From the NCBI GenBank assembly GCA_014925825.1, contig JACGCK010000070.1, positions 172,976-236,975 of the forward strand: a DNA stretch of 64,000 nucleotides, given 5' to 3'. The first letter of the stretch is position 1. Every line of letters starts with the position of its first letter. The stretch is from Pholiota molesta. Its lineage: Eukaryota; Basidiomycota; Agaricomycetes; Agaricales; Strophariaceae. The position numbers and the translations under genes are program-made. The notes under the pieces are model-generated. The model searched no databases, was not told the DNA's origin, and worked only from the letters and a program-made list of their open reading frames with translations. This document shows, one piece after another, positions 10,885 through 22,724 of this stretch.

Positions 10885-13800
10885 ATGAGTGAAGGGATTC
10901 AGATTACAATTCCAGGTGCTGTGCTTAGTTTCCCTGTAGTATCTTATAAGAAACTTACGGTGACTCGATAGACTTTGACGATGACGGTGGGATGTCAGCG
11001 CCAACGCCGTTTGGCCGCTCGGCTTTTGGTGCCTTTGGAGGCGGAGGGGGATCGTTCGGAGGATCGTTGGACTCGCCCAGTGGGATGACGACCCCAATCA
11101 GTGCTTTCCAGTCTTCGGACAGAAGCTTCTTCTCACATTCTCGAGGAGATTCATCTACCTCTGTGGATTCGGCAGGTTCAGCGACGACGCGGTTTGCGAG
11201 TAAACCTGGGACGCCATTCTCACACTCCGCCCAGCCTTCCATTGCGACGACGAGCACCGCGTTTTCCAAGAAACCCTCGCTCGCCTCCATCCGGAATGTG
11301 TTCAAGGGGAAGGACAAAGATGCGCCTCCGATGCCCTCGCTCGAGCAGCCTTACCCAGTGTTGAAGAACCCTTTTGGAAATCGTTCGACGTCTTCGTTGA
11401 ATCATGTCCCGCCGATTATAACCCGAGCAATGACTAGCACACCGACTGTTGCATCTTACGCCCGCTCGCCTACTCCCGTCGGACGCAGTAAATTTGGGAA
11501 AGGACATGCGCAATCCAAGTCTCAACATTCGCAGAATGGCTCTATATATCATGTAACCGATGTGGACAGTGATCTCTACCCTCCTTCACCTCCACCTGTA
11601 CCACGGGTTCCTAATGCTTATGGAATGATGTATCGCGACGACACAGGGCCAATCCAAGATGTGGAGGAGGACAAAGTCATCATGGATCCCAAAACACCTT
11701 CCGAATTTGCGCTACATGCAGTTTTCATACGATTCGCGACTTCCGCCGAAGAGAAGATCGACACCTTTCTGCGGCAGCCCCTGGACCAAGAAGTACTGTT
11801 GACGACGTTCATGGCTGCGGGAGTAGACCCAAAATTCGACGAAACACTGCATTCACTTGGTGTCATCGCTCAGAAACACGCGAAAAAGGTAATCGATTCA
11901 GTCATGCGCTGGCGTCGGAGTCAGAGCGAAAATGTAGGATCAAACATCATCAATTTGCATCTGGCTCAGATATCAGGTCCGAGTCGAAAAGACGTCCCAG
12001 GCCTTCTTAATGAGCGCAAATCGCTTGCAGCAATTCACATAATGTGTCGAGCGCTCATTGCGGTCTTGCAGCAGCTGTCTCGTGATGCGCTTGGTGATGC
12101 TTTAGGTTACAGCTTGGAAGAGAACACTTTCGAGCAATTCCGGAGGCGCGATCGGAAGGCTTTTGCTATTTCTGCCAATCACGCCATCAACTCGGAACTA
12201 TACGCTACTTTGTTGGGCCATCTGGCAAATGTTCGGTCAGTGCAACATAATTTAGATGGAATCTGTCTTTATATCTGATGGCCTCTTCTTTTATAGATTT
12301 ATGAGCGTGACGGATCGGTTCCTTGCCGAGCTTGGTCCAGTGGCTATGGGCCAGGTATCGAAGGACGCCAGTCCGCGATACGAAAATCTGGTCAAAGGAC
12401 TCAAACATATCAAGATCAAAGTAGCCTCCTTTTTTGATACATCAACATCTTTCTTACCTCTTCATCAAGGTTTGGCCGCCAGAAGCCTTCGAAGAAGGCG
12501 CGGAGTTTATGGAATCTCTGTCAAAATCCTACGCTAACGCCCATGGGTATCTAAAGACCGCTTTCGTGGAGGTGTTAATTACCCTGCTTCATCCGATTGG
12601 GAAGGTGAGTTTCCCAGCTGGCTTGCTTGTTTAGGACAAGATTGATGTTCGTCTTATTTTATAGACTGCGCAGGCAGAAACGAATAATCCACAATGGGGG
12701 AAGCCATCGAACTCATATACCCTAAAGCGCGGGAGATGATGAGCAAGCGTTATTGGCAAATAGCGTTTCCGCTGGCTATCACAGCGCTTTGTGTCGCACC
12801 GCAGCAGTATTTTTTGAAGCACTGGCAACCCTTTTTCGAAAATTCTATCTCCAAACTCAAGGTTCGATAATTTGCCTGGTTATATCCCTCGATTTGTCTC
12901 ATTGTACTTCCAGGAGAAGCCATATCGACTTATCGTATTGAATGGACTCATGCGTCTCGTGTGGACATATCTGTATCGTTGTCAAGAATCGCCTTCAACG
13001 ACAATGGCAAAGCTAGAAGCATCTTTGAAGCATTTCTTTCCACCCAATCGGACTACCGTTTTCCCCTCTGATGACCGCCCAGAACCCTTGACATACATTA
13101 TGCACTTCATCTTGTCGCGCCATCCCGAATATGGCAGAGATTTGTGTCTTGAGCTAATTCAAGAACCGGCCATCAATAATCTCCAAAAGTCGGGCAGCAT
13201 TGGCAGTGTCCTATCACACGAGCGGACTCTGATAGCCGTCAACGCAATCCTGCTCTCAGTACATAACACGGAGCGCGAAATTCTAATGCCACATGGCCCT
13301 CCAGCAACGACTTCTCCATGGTCCCCGCTAAAGAGGACTACCCATCGTCTTCCGCGTATATTCCACAATCCCTGAAGCCAGGCATGCAAGAGTTCCTCAC
13401 ACGGACGGCGCTCGCTCTTGCACATATAGCAGCCTTCTGCGGCAACTCCGTCGGACACATGTCTGTCTTTGACGAACAATGGTCATATGCGAGAGTGAAT
13501 GCCACCTATGAGGAATCACATAATTTTGTTGTTCGGCGACACGTAGACGGGATCGTCGTTGCATATCCTGCCCAATCCTCGCCTCATATATCTCTACTCC
13601 AAACCTGCTTCCAGGCATGGCCCCGGCTCCATCATTCCTCTCTCGCTCTCTCTGATGCCATCGATATGCTCCTTCGGGCGTTGCTCACGTAGAACCTGCA
13701 GTCGCGGAAGCTGCTCGGCTGCACTCAAGCGATTCATGGACGACGATGCGAACGCCGTCCAAGTTATCTCGCAATTCAACCAATTCTTGTTCAGTCCTGG

Positions 13801-16800
13801 TCGTGTAGCGCATGAAACCGGTATGAAACTTCATATCGAATATTCGCGTCTGCTCGGGTTGTGGGTCGACTTGGTCGAGGAATGGATACGAACTATCATC
13901 CGCACTGGCCTTGATACGTATTCTCACGACGAACAGATCATGTCCAAATTCAACGAAGTCGGAGCGGCATCTCTTTTGCTCCTTTCGCACGGAACTGCAG
14001 TCATACGCTCATCGGGCGTCCGTGCTGTTCGAGCTCTAGGTTCCCTTTCACCTCTTGTCCCATCGACCGCGGATTCAAACAGCGTGTTTTTCATTGTGGA
14101 AAAATGCTAGGCAGAATCCCTGGTGATCCTATCTGCATGGATACGACGAACTTTTGGACAAATCGGAACTCTCTCGGTTGGATCAATGGCGCAAATTCAG
14201 CGGAGACGAAATCGCTCTACGCATCGCCGACAGCCAGACTGACAAGGATCGCAAGCTGTGGCGGTATTGTTTCCCCGCCTTTCTGCGAGATTGCGTCAGC
14301 CCTTCGAATACGACCATTGCCCTTCTGCGGGAGGAATCATCGCGGCTGTATCCAAATACATCCATCTATATCCCATCTCGCTGGTCTGAGTAGCAAAATG
14401 CCACCAAGTCTGGCGGCTCGGAATCCTGTTGAACGGGATGGCGCCAAGCTCCTCGGGGATAACAGGCCTCTTATGAACAATGGCATATGTGGATCAAGCT
14501 CTTGTGTGCGACAGCCATTCCACCAGAGTCAGTGAGACCGACATATAACAAATTCGGCAGAGATCATTCTCGTGCCCCGTCCGAAACCAGCTTCGAAAGA
14601 GAACGTTATATGACTACGCGGGGTTTATTCAGGCATCTTACACCTTTCCTCGACTCGGAATATACGTTCTTCCGTGATGCAGCAGTGCTATGCATCAGCT
14701 CATTCCCTGCAATCTCATACCCACAACTTCTCGAAGATCTCGGCCTTCTGGCCGGGAGGCAACAGCCATACGACGATCCGAGGGCGAAAGCAGTTACGAC
14801 ACCAGGCTTGGATCAAAACTTTGGCCTTCTGTCATCTCGTTCCGTCTATGACGAGAATAAATCCAAAATGACCACCTCAGCAATGCTGACTGAGCGTAGT
14901 CGACGACAAGAACGTCTTCATTCCGCGGTTGCGCGCATCTACCACCTAACCATACACCTTCTCCAACAACAAAGATCATCTGCTCGACAAACTGCACTTT
15001 CTCACATCTCAAATTCGTTCGCAACACTCAGGCTTTCTTGAGCGCGCCTGAAATGCGAGATAATCCATCACTCCACCGATTACGTCGATATTTCTGCGGC
15101 ATCGTTGAACAGCTATTTAACGAATTATCTAATCTCAAAGATTCCGATCGTTTTATCCCTTCACACATGCATCTCTCCCTTTATCGGCTATGCGAAGAAT
15201 GGTGTCAGATTGGCCCTCAGTCGGAAGCATCTAAAAAGCGGCTGGAATCTATGCAAAAGACTGTCGAATCATCAGAGCGGGAAAACTTACAGCGGTTCAG
15301 ACATGAGACTGCAGCGCTATCCCATGCATGTGTAGGAGCCTTGACCGCACTTGCTGTACGTCGTTTTATTATTGCTCGTGAGTTTCAGTGCTCACAACAT
15401 AACAGGCAAAGGCTTTTTTCCCGCCTGATCAATCAGCAAACTCACCTACGGAACGATTCGCTACTGAACTCATGAAACCCCTTCCTGTCTTATCTGTCTT
15501 GGATCGATTAAGCGCTATCATGACTACCTCTCAAGAAGCAAGTCAGATCAAGGGAAAGTGCGTAGGATTTTCATCATCAATAAAACTTCCAGATATTAAC
15601 GAGTCAATTCATAAATGTAGGGCTACATTGAAGGCTCTCTTGACCAATAGCTTGATTAACCATGAGCTCAATCATGAAGTTTTACGGAGAGCTATCGTCA
15701 TCACTGATAAAGCCGGGTCCAGTAATCATCAATTCTTCGAAGTCGTATCCGACATCGTGGCCAACGAACGTCATAATTTCACCTTCTCTCAGATTGTTTG
15801 CCTCAGCTTGACAAACTTGCGCCACTCTTCTGCATCTGTTCGATGTCAAGCCTTCAACATGCTGGAAGCAATTCACCAGCAACATAATGGGCTGCTTGCA
15901 CTGTCCAATTTCGAAGCATCTGTCGCGAGTCTGGCTTCTGCCACATATATGCATTCACATCGATCTATCTCTGACCTTCTTGCCGGAGAACATCCAGATC
16001 AGGCGATCAGTATGCTGGCAGAGCTAGGTAACTGGTTGCCTCAGTTGCCCGGGGAAGCATATGACACGAACGTCATTTTGCTTCTACTGCAAGCCCTCGA
16101 ATTTTGGATTCCTAGCATCAACCTTATGACGGAGGACAAATCAATGGCATCTAGGGAAGGCCTATCTTGTCTCTACCATTTGACTTCCTTAACGCTGCGA
16201 TATGGTCAAAGCCACGCGGAACAGATACTGGTTCTATGGTCGAAGATGGTGGATTCCCCTCAGGAGTCTAACGGCCATGCTACAGTTAGATTCTTGCTGG
16301 AGCAAGCACACAAAGTCGGGAACGTCATGTTTATCTCTTGTGCTTCCAACATCGTGGCATCGCTTTGTCAAACCCCTATTGGAAGGCAAATTTTCGAGGA
16401 GTTGTGCTCGGTGATCGAACCTCTACATATGCTCCCTAATATCGATCATAAACTGGGACTCCCAGATCCACAGGACATGAGACTATGGGAAGACCTGGAT
16501 GCGCTATTCGCCGAGCAACCCGCCTCTCCCTGGGTTCGGCTCAATTCGCTTGGCTTTTCTTATCCGATGTCGCGTTGCAGCGCAATTGGGAAATGATCGA
16601 CCAACTCCCTACCCTCCTTCATGCCGTCTTTACACACCTCGACCATCGTACTCTTTTCGTCCGACAACGTGCTCGCGCCATGTTGTTCCAGCTCTTGCGT
16701 TCATGGACGCCGGGATACGCAGAATTACCCGATCGATCAGCGAGCAGGTCTCGTTCATCGGTTAAAGATGCTCTTGCTACTTTGGAGAAGGAGGCGGAGA

Positions 16801-18487
16801 AACTTTATTGGGAAGAGGATGACCCAAGTGACACAGCAGTTCCAAAAATGAAGCAGCTTGCGACCCGGGTTTTGGCCTTTTTAGAGCCACTGGCTCCGCA
16901 TCTTCTCAGTCAATGGGGCTCCTTAGCTTTAGCTTGGGGTACTTCGTGTTCTATTCGAGCGACAGCATTTAGATCATTGCAGATCTTCCGAGCCCTTATG
17001 CCACGCGTGAAGAAAGCGGATTTCGCCCTACTGATAGGAAGGCTCTCAAACACTGTCGCTTCTGCAGAAGAAAACATACAATCATTCACTTCCGAGATCT
17101 TCTTAACCATTGACGCTGTTGCCAACGCGAGCGATCTTGACAAGGCACTTCTACCCCAAGTTTTCTGGTGTGCTTGTGCATGCCTTTCGACAACAGTCGA
17201 ACAGGAGTTCATCCAAACCATTGTACTCCTTGAGTCGCTGCTCACAAGAATCGACTTGGATGATCCGGCAACCATCGATCAACTATTGTCTCACCGACCA
17301 GCAACATGGAAAGATTCGCCGTTCTTGCAACCGCCTCTATTGCGGGGATTGAGATCTTCTATCGCATCGGAATCGACGATGAAAGTCTTGCAAGCGTTGG
17401 CTAAAGTGCAGGATGCTCGACTCATTGATTCTTCTGAAGGGCGCTTGCGGGATCTGTATACAGTCGCGTTACCATGGTGCCTGCACGCAATGGATCAAGT
17501 GGAAAATCCATTAAAGGGTTTTGCTGAAGACATCGGGGCGCTGGCCAGCCTGGAGCAACGTTATAGCATCCAAAAGATTATGAACTCCTTCGCCAAAGGC
17601 CATTTCAGGACTCGCGACGACTTTCTTCGACAGTCAGTTGCCAGCCTTCGCGAACATTACGGCGCGCATCATTGGACCGAAATTGTAACCCTTCTCTTCG
17701 GTCTTGTCCTCAATGCAGAGCGGTGGCTCCGAATACAAGCAATGCAAGTCCTTAAAGTTCTTTTCCAGCACAGAGAGACTCGTAACCCTGTCGAATTACT
17801 CGGATCAGAGCTATTGATGCCCCTCCTTCGCCTTCTCGAAACGGATCTCGCTCCACAAGCACTCGACGTATTGGAAGAGCCTATGGCCATGTCGGTTGGC
17901 GGGCCAGCCGCTAAGCACGTCCTTCGGATGAGCATGCACTTTGGATCCTTCCCTCCCATCACAGATTCCGAGTCCGTCACCATCATCTTCGGAGTGCCAG
18001 CGGAATCCGGTTGGTGTGTAGCGCAAGCTGACGCCGTCCGCGAAATATGTCAAGCAAACGTCATGGCCGTATTCGATACTTGCTCTGTGCCGACTCGGCC
18101 GTCGCGTATTGAATTCGAGCCCGAGGTGGAAGCGCTGCAAAACATCAAGACGCCATTGGCAGACGATCTGAATGGCATCGTTCAGAACTTGACGGAACTC
18201 TCGACCAACTTCTTCGCTGAAGGCGTGTCGCCTAGAACGAGACCTAGAGGATCGTCCATCCCAACGCGCCGTCTCGAAGCCGCGTAGCAGCCATTCTTGC
18301 GAAGTCTTCAGCTCCTGATTCCATCGCGGATACACCTCAGACACCCTTCCTCGATGTGTTCAATGTCGACAGGATCGATCAGAACGAGGACTCGGATGAG
18401 TATTCTGACAGTGATTCTGACAGTGACCCTTTTATCTTCGATTCCTATTTGCAACGCAGTACTCCAAATGGCGCCCGTTACGACTAG
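10885..18487 (+). CDS. TAO3: Cell-morphogenesis scaffold Tao3/Pag1/Mor2 (Furry family)
   Basis: Furry-family proteins are giant HEAT/ARM-like scaffolds that activate NDR kinases (Cbk1/Orb6) in the RAM/MOR pathway, controlling polarity and septation at growth sites. A start at 10885 gives MSEGIQITIP, then a 35-bp intron (10916-10950) leading into DFDDDGGMSAPTPFG. The N-terminal cell-morphogenesis domain is clear: NSELYATLLGHLANVR, then FMSVTDRFLAEL after an intron near 12245-12295, then the VWPPEAFEEGAEFMESLS and KPYRLIVLNGLMRLVWTYLYR blocks. Mid and C-terminal conserved blocks follow to 18287, and after one frame step an acidic tail (DSDEYSDSDSDSDPF) ends at 18487. The frame breaks near 13285, 13687, 13717, ~14130 and 18265; the first three and the last are each fixed by one added base. 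Expected length is about 2,300 aa. It is unlikely to be dispensable, so sequencing error is favoured. Confidence 0.85.
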
Positions 18488-18666
18488 AACTTTCTCTTTT
18501 TTGTTCTTCCTTCCTTCACATCACATTCATCTACTTGCATTTAGTTATTCATCGGTCGAAAAGTACGCGTCTATGTATTTTGCAACTAGTTATTTTGTAC
18601 GGAGTATCGGCATTGTAAATTAATAACTGCATATATTGTCCATAATTGTAATAGAAATTATACTGC

Positions 18667-21477
18667 TTAACAGCGTTCGAACACCTTGTAAAGATCAGGC
18701 AAGTCGGCGACCTGTACTACATCGCGATCAAGCAAAGATTTCGGGGGGAGGAGATATCGACGCATAGCCGGGAATAGGACGTGTTGAATCTGCCATCGCT
18801 CGGCTTTGTATTCGTCTGTATCAGATGTTGGTGGGACGGGTATGTAGAAATAGGCAAGTTCGCGTAGGAACGTATCGAAACATTCTATCTCCGATGTCCA
18901 ATAACCTAAACTTTGGGTTCAACACATGCGAGCAACATCAACAGGAAAATGGGCACCTGCGGCCCAAGCCTCATCAAGAAGCTCGGTAAATTGTCTAGGT
19001 TAGGTACATAATCCGGAGCAGTAGCGGGATGCTCTCAACAAGGCCATCTTCAGTGATCGTCAAAGAGAAATAGTCTGCGAGCATGTCGCGCCGCTCCAAA
19101 AAATGTTCGTAATACGCTGAACGTATCTTGTTATTTATGTAAGCGCAGAAGAAAAATGAGCTCACATCAACGATCTGGCTCTTGCTGAGTTTACTGGTGT
19201 CCGTATTCTCCGCTTCCACTGCTATTTCGATCATTTCTCGTAGAGAAGGCGGGGGATCTAACTTTATACGGCTGAAGTCGCCGAATTGACGCAGTCCTAG
19301 TTGATAAAACAGCTCCTCTCTGCAGAATAGTCAGCTAATAAATTGTCTTTTGTGGTAGGAAAAGCCTTACGCAAGAGCATCGTGATTCACGAGATAGAGC
19401 TTGGTCGAGTATTGGATTAAAGACAAACACTTATGGATGTCGACTATCCCAATGAAGATATGTTTCTCTAGAATTTCAGAAAGCTCTGAAGCGTGCGAGG
19501 TCAATAAAGCTAGGCAGAATCCCAATGAAGAGTCTTGAAGCTTACGTCGATGTTTTCTTTTCACCAAACTCTGCCTCAAATTCCTCACGGAAGTCAAAAA
19601 GCACGCCGACTCCTTCACCTCTTTCGATTTCGCCTGGGTATTCGTCGGTGGCGTTTGCGATGATTCAGATGTTGAAACCTCCATGGGGACATGAGTCGCT
19701 TCATTGACAACCGGAAACATTGAGTCCAGAGTCCGATCATGAAGAGACGTCGGACTTTATGTTGTGAGTATATCTTCTTCTTTGGCTCTGCAGCTATAAA
19801 AATCAAAGATAAGAAGGTTGAGCCGCGATTTTACAAGCAAATTAGAATCAACTTACTCGAAGTGATCGCGCCCTCCTCACGCTCCTCCTCGTCTCCTGAA
19901 CCTTCCCGTTCTTTCCTGGGCCGTTTCTTCGAAGGGCCAGGCTCGTCGCCCATGATACCACCTGTCAATAAGGTCTGTCATCCTTCCATCAGCAAGGCGA
20001 AATTCACAACTATACGCGCATACACGCCTGCGCACCTGGTACTCAAACGTCCGCGAATGGCTCTGCTTGACCAGGCCCTCCTGCATCGCATCGGCGATGC
20101 GCTCCGTGATAGCTCCTCGTTCAGGAAATGGACTTCGCGCTTCGTCGGATGGACGTTGACGTCGACGGAGCGGGGGTCGATTTGGAGGCTAAGGTAGACG
20201 AAGGGCGAGGCGCCTTTCGGGAGGATGTTGGTGTAGACCGCTTCTAGCGCTTTCTTTATCCGTAATGATCGACGAGGCGGTCTATTGCAATTTTAATGAG
20301 TTAGATGCTTGGGAAATGGGATGGTTGATGAGCATACGGTTGATGAATAGCAGAAAGACCATTTTCTTGGCTTGATAGTTTGCATTCGTGAAATAGAGTT
20401 CCGCATTCCACTCCTCAGTCTCATCGGCACTTCGTCCATATCTACATCTTCATCTTCAGCGCGTTGCTTTCCCTTTCGAAGAGACGAAAGTTCGTGGTGT
20501 ATCAATTCTTTCGCGATAGAATGGCCGTAAAGCAGACGGATTGAGGATGGGATGTCCGACGATGAAGGCGTTGAGATATCGGGCGAAGGCGACCCACCCT
20601 GTCATAAGAAATAAGAATAATACACGATGAGACGACAAATTCAAACCTTTCTGCACATAAACGACACGGTCGGGTTGTGAATCGCGTATTTCGTGATGAC
20701 GTCCAATATCCGCGATATTCTTCTGAGGTACTTCGCAGTGCTGAAAGACGCGTCGGGGTATTGTAAAATAGGTCTTCAATCTTGAGACGCAGTAGATGAG
20801 ATGTGGTAAACGACAGATTAATTTAACAGAACACAAACAGTGATAGTCGTGCCGTCATTCCCTGCAGAGGCTCGCGGTTCCGATTTTTCGCGTGTCTTGG
20901 GGTCGATTAGGACTCCATCCATATATGCAGCTCTATTTCAAAAAAAAGTTTACGCCTTGTACGCAGTAAGTGATAGAATGATACGCACTTCCACGCACAT
21001 GAATCTCCTTTGGTTTTGGCGACGACAGAAAGGTGTGCCACATGCGACATGGACGCGAGTGCTTCGCCTCTGAAGCCATACGTGGTAATCCGCTTCAAAT
21101 CGGAGAAATTGGATAGCTTTGACGTCGTAAAGCGTTCTGCGAGTATTGGCATGTCCGATTTCTGAAAACATCCCGCGTAAAGACGCGTCCAACAGTTCTC
21201 TGTTCGAAAACAAATGCTCACCCGAATGCCACACCCATTGTCCTGAATCTGCAGCAGCTTCATACCGCCATCTTTCACAGTAATACGAATGGACGTCGCC
21301 CCAGCATCGAGGCTGTTTTCAATCAACTCTTTAAGCGCTGAAGCAGGTCTGTGAATGATCTTCAATCACTATCAGTTTCCTGCTGAAAACAACAGGCTGC
21401 ACATACTTCTCCAGCGGCGATCTTATTTATTAGGTTCTCATTCAACCGTCGGATGGGTTTTGGCTCTGTGCTCATAT
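18667..21477 (-). CDS. MLH1: DNA mismatch-repair protein MutL homologue Mlh1
   Basis: This is the MutL ATPase that forms MutL-alpha with Pms1 and acts after MutS recognition in the nucleus. The start at 21477 gives [20 protein letters not shown]; a 47-bp intron (21406-21360) joins AAGE to [20 protein letters not shown]. The GHKL ATPase motifs DNGCGIR and [19 protein letters not shown] are present, followed by [14 protein letters not shown] and [14 protein letters not shown]. The C-terminal dimerisation domain includes [12 protein letters not shown] and [19 protein letters not shown] and ends in the conserved FERC-stop at 18667. There are many short introns. One base appears missing near 20711 ([17 protein letters not shown]). 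The 3' end faces TAO3 at 179 bp. Confidence 0.93.
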
Positions 21478-21534
21478 TACGAGGGGTGGTTACGGTCTAA
21501 AGCGGGCTCAGAGGAACTTGCCGTGTTAGCATCC

Positions 21535-21563
21535 TAACCCTAAAAGGTTGCAACCTTAACCCT
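21535..21563. promoter_or_regulatory. Palindromic motif in MLH1/CBS divergent promoter
   Basis: A perfect 14-bp palindrome, AAGGTTGCAACCTT (21544-21557), is flanked by two TAACCCT heptamers (21535-21541 and 21557-21563) in the 273-bp space between the two divergent start codons. It could be a shared operator. The heptamers match the telomere-like/Rap1-type box found in some fungal promoters, but there are only two. Function is inferred from position alone. Confidence 0.35.
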
Positions 21564-21750
21564 ACTCTCATATTCCACGATCTTATCGGAGTCTTTCCCT
21601 TGCTTTCCAACTTCACGCCATTTCATTCGAAGAGGGTCTAGCCAAGGTCTAGCTTGTCTTCCGGATCTCTAGGATAAAAAGTTTCCAAGCCTACAGTCCT
21701 TCCAGTCCTTGAAAACATTACATAGCTCGAATTTACTCCATTTCAGACTA

Positions 21751-22476
21751 TGGCGACGGCGACACTGTCCAGCTCTTCCACACAAACCTCAACGTTTCCT
21801 GAAGATAGATATCGCGGTGCCGTTGTCGAGGTGCTTGGCAGCGTGTTTAGGATATGAATCCACGTTAACGTCTTCTCTAAATGTCAGGATTTGCAACTCC
21901 GCCAGCATTCTCGATATCTTCAAATGAAGCCATTTCACGCGCAATAGAGATGGCGTACGAACGAGACTTCTCCCACATCCCGTGCGTCGATTTTTTCTGT
22001 ACTCAGAAGACACTTTCGTGCTCATCAGGCAATCACTTGTTCATAGTGTATTGAACAAGAACAGGCGGCCTCTTGGCTACGTTGACGTCGCAAAGTTGAA
22101 AGAACAATGGGAAGCAGGACAGGCAAATCAGGTATGTGCCATCTTGTTCTTACTATCTACATGATTTTATACTCATGGATGATATTCATTGAATCACAGA
22201 ATGACAAAGTCAGCAAATACATGACCAAGTTCCAACGAAGTTCGACTGAGCCATATACTACCATCACACCTCTGTCACCGTTGTCTGATTTGGAGGAGTT
22301 CCTCAAGAAGAACATCTTCGCATTGGGTGCGCATAATCTCCGAACTCCCCAATAACTGCGCCACTAACCATACATATCTGACCGGCAAATTAGTAACTGA
22401 TCAAGACCGTAAGTTCGTGCTCGCAGTAGCGACATCGCAAGATCTGGACAACTTCGTTAGCCGTCGTGGGTTGTAA
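21751..22476 (+). CDS. CBS-domain protein
   Basis: A small protein of about 180 aa with a CBS pair, likely an adenosine-nucleotide-sensing module. Exons: 21751-21830, 21888-21981, 22047-22131, 22200-22326 and 22394-22476. Conserved stretches: DRYRGAVVEDLQL, SNEAISRAIEMAYERDFSHIP-VLN, PLGYVDVAKLKEQWEAG, SPLSDLEEFLKKNIFALVTD and AVATSQDLDNFVSRRGL. The start is the first ATG ahead of RYRGAVVE, the usual opening of this fungal family. The frame needs one extra base near 21899 (QL-PPAF). It lies divergent from MLH1 and convergent with the next gene. The substrate or partner is unknown. Confidence 0.8.
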
Positions 22477-22724
22477 TATCTTATCTCTAACCATCTTCGT
22501 CATCTTTACCATCTCACTTTTTTATCGATGCCTTCTTGCTAATTTCAGACACAACTATAAGGAGTCGGGAACGCTGCGTTCTCATTTTTAATTTCTAAAG
22601 CACAGACTATTAGATGATACATGGAGAGTAAGATTCATATTGGTCCAGGATCAAGCAAAACAAAATTCTCATCAAGAGATAGGTCGCCAGGGTATCAAAT
22701 TGCGCCGCACAGCGGGAAGATGAC

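Noticed and set aside
21535..21563. Interstitial telomere repeat
   Set aside because: Only two TAACCCT units, in opposite sides of a palindrome and not a tandem tract.
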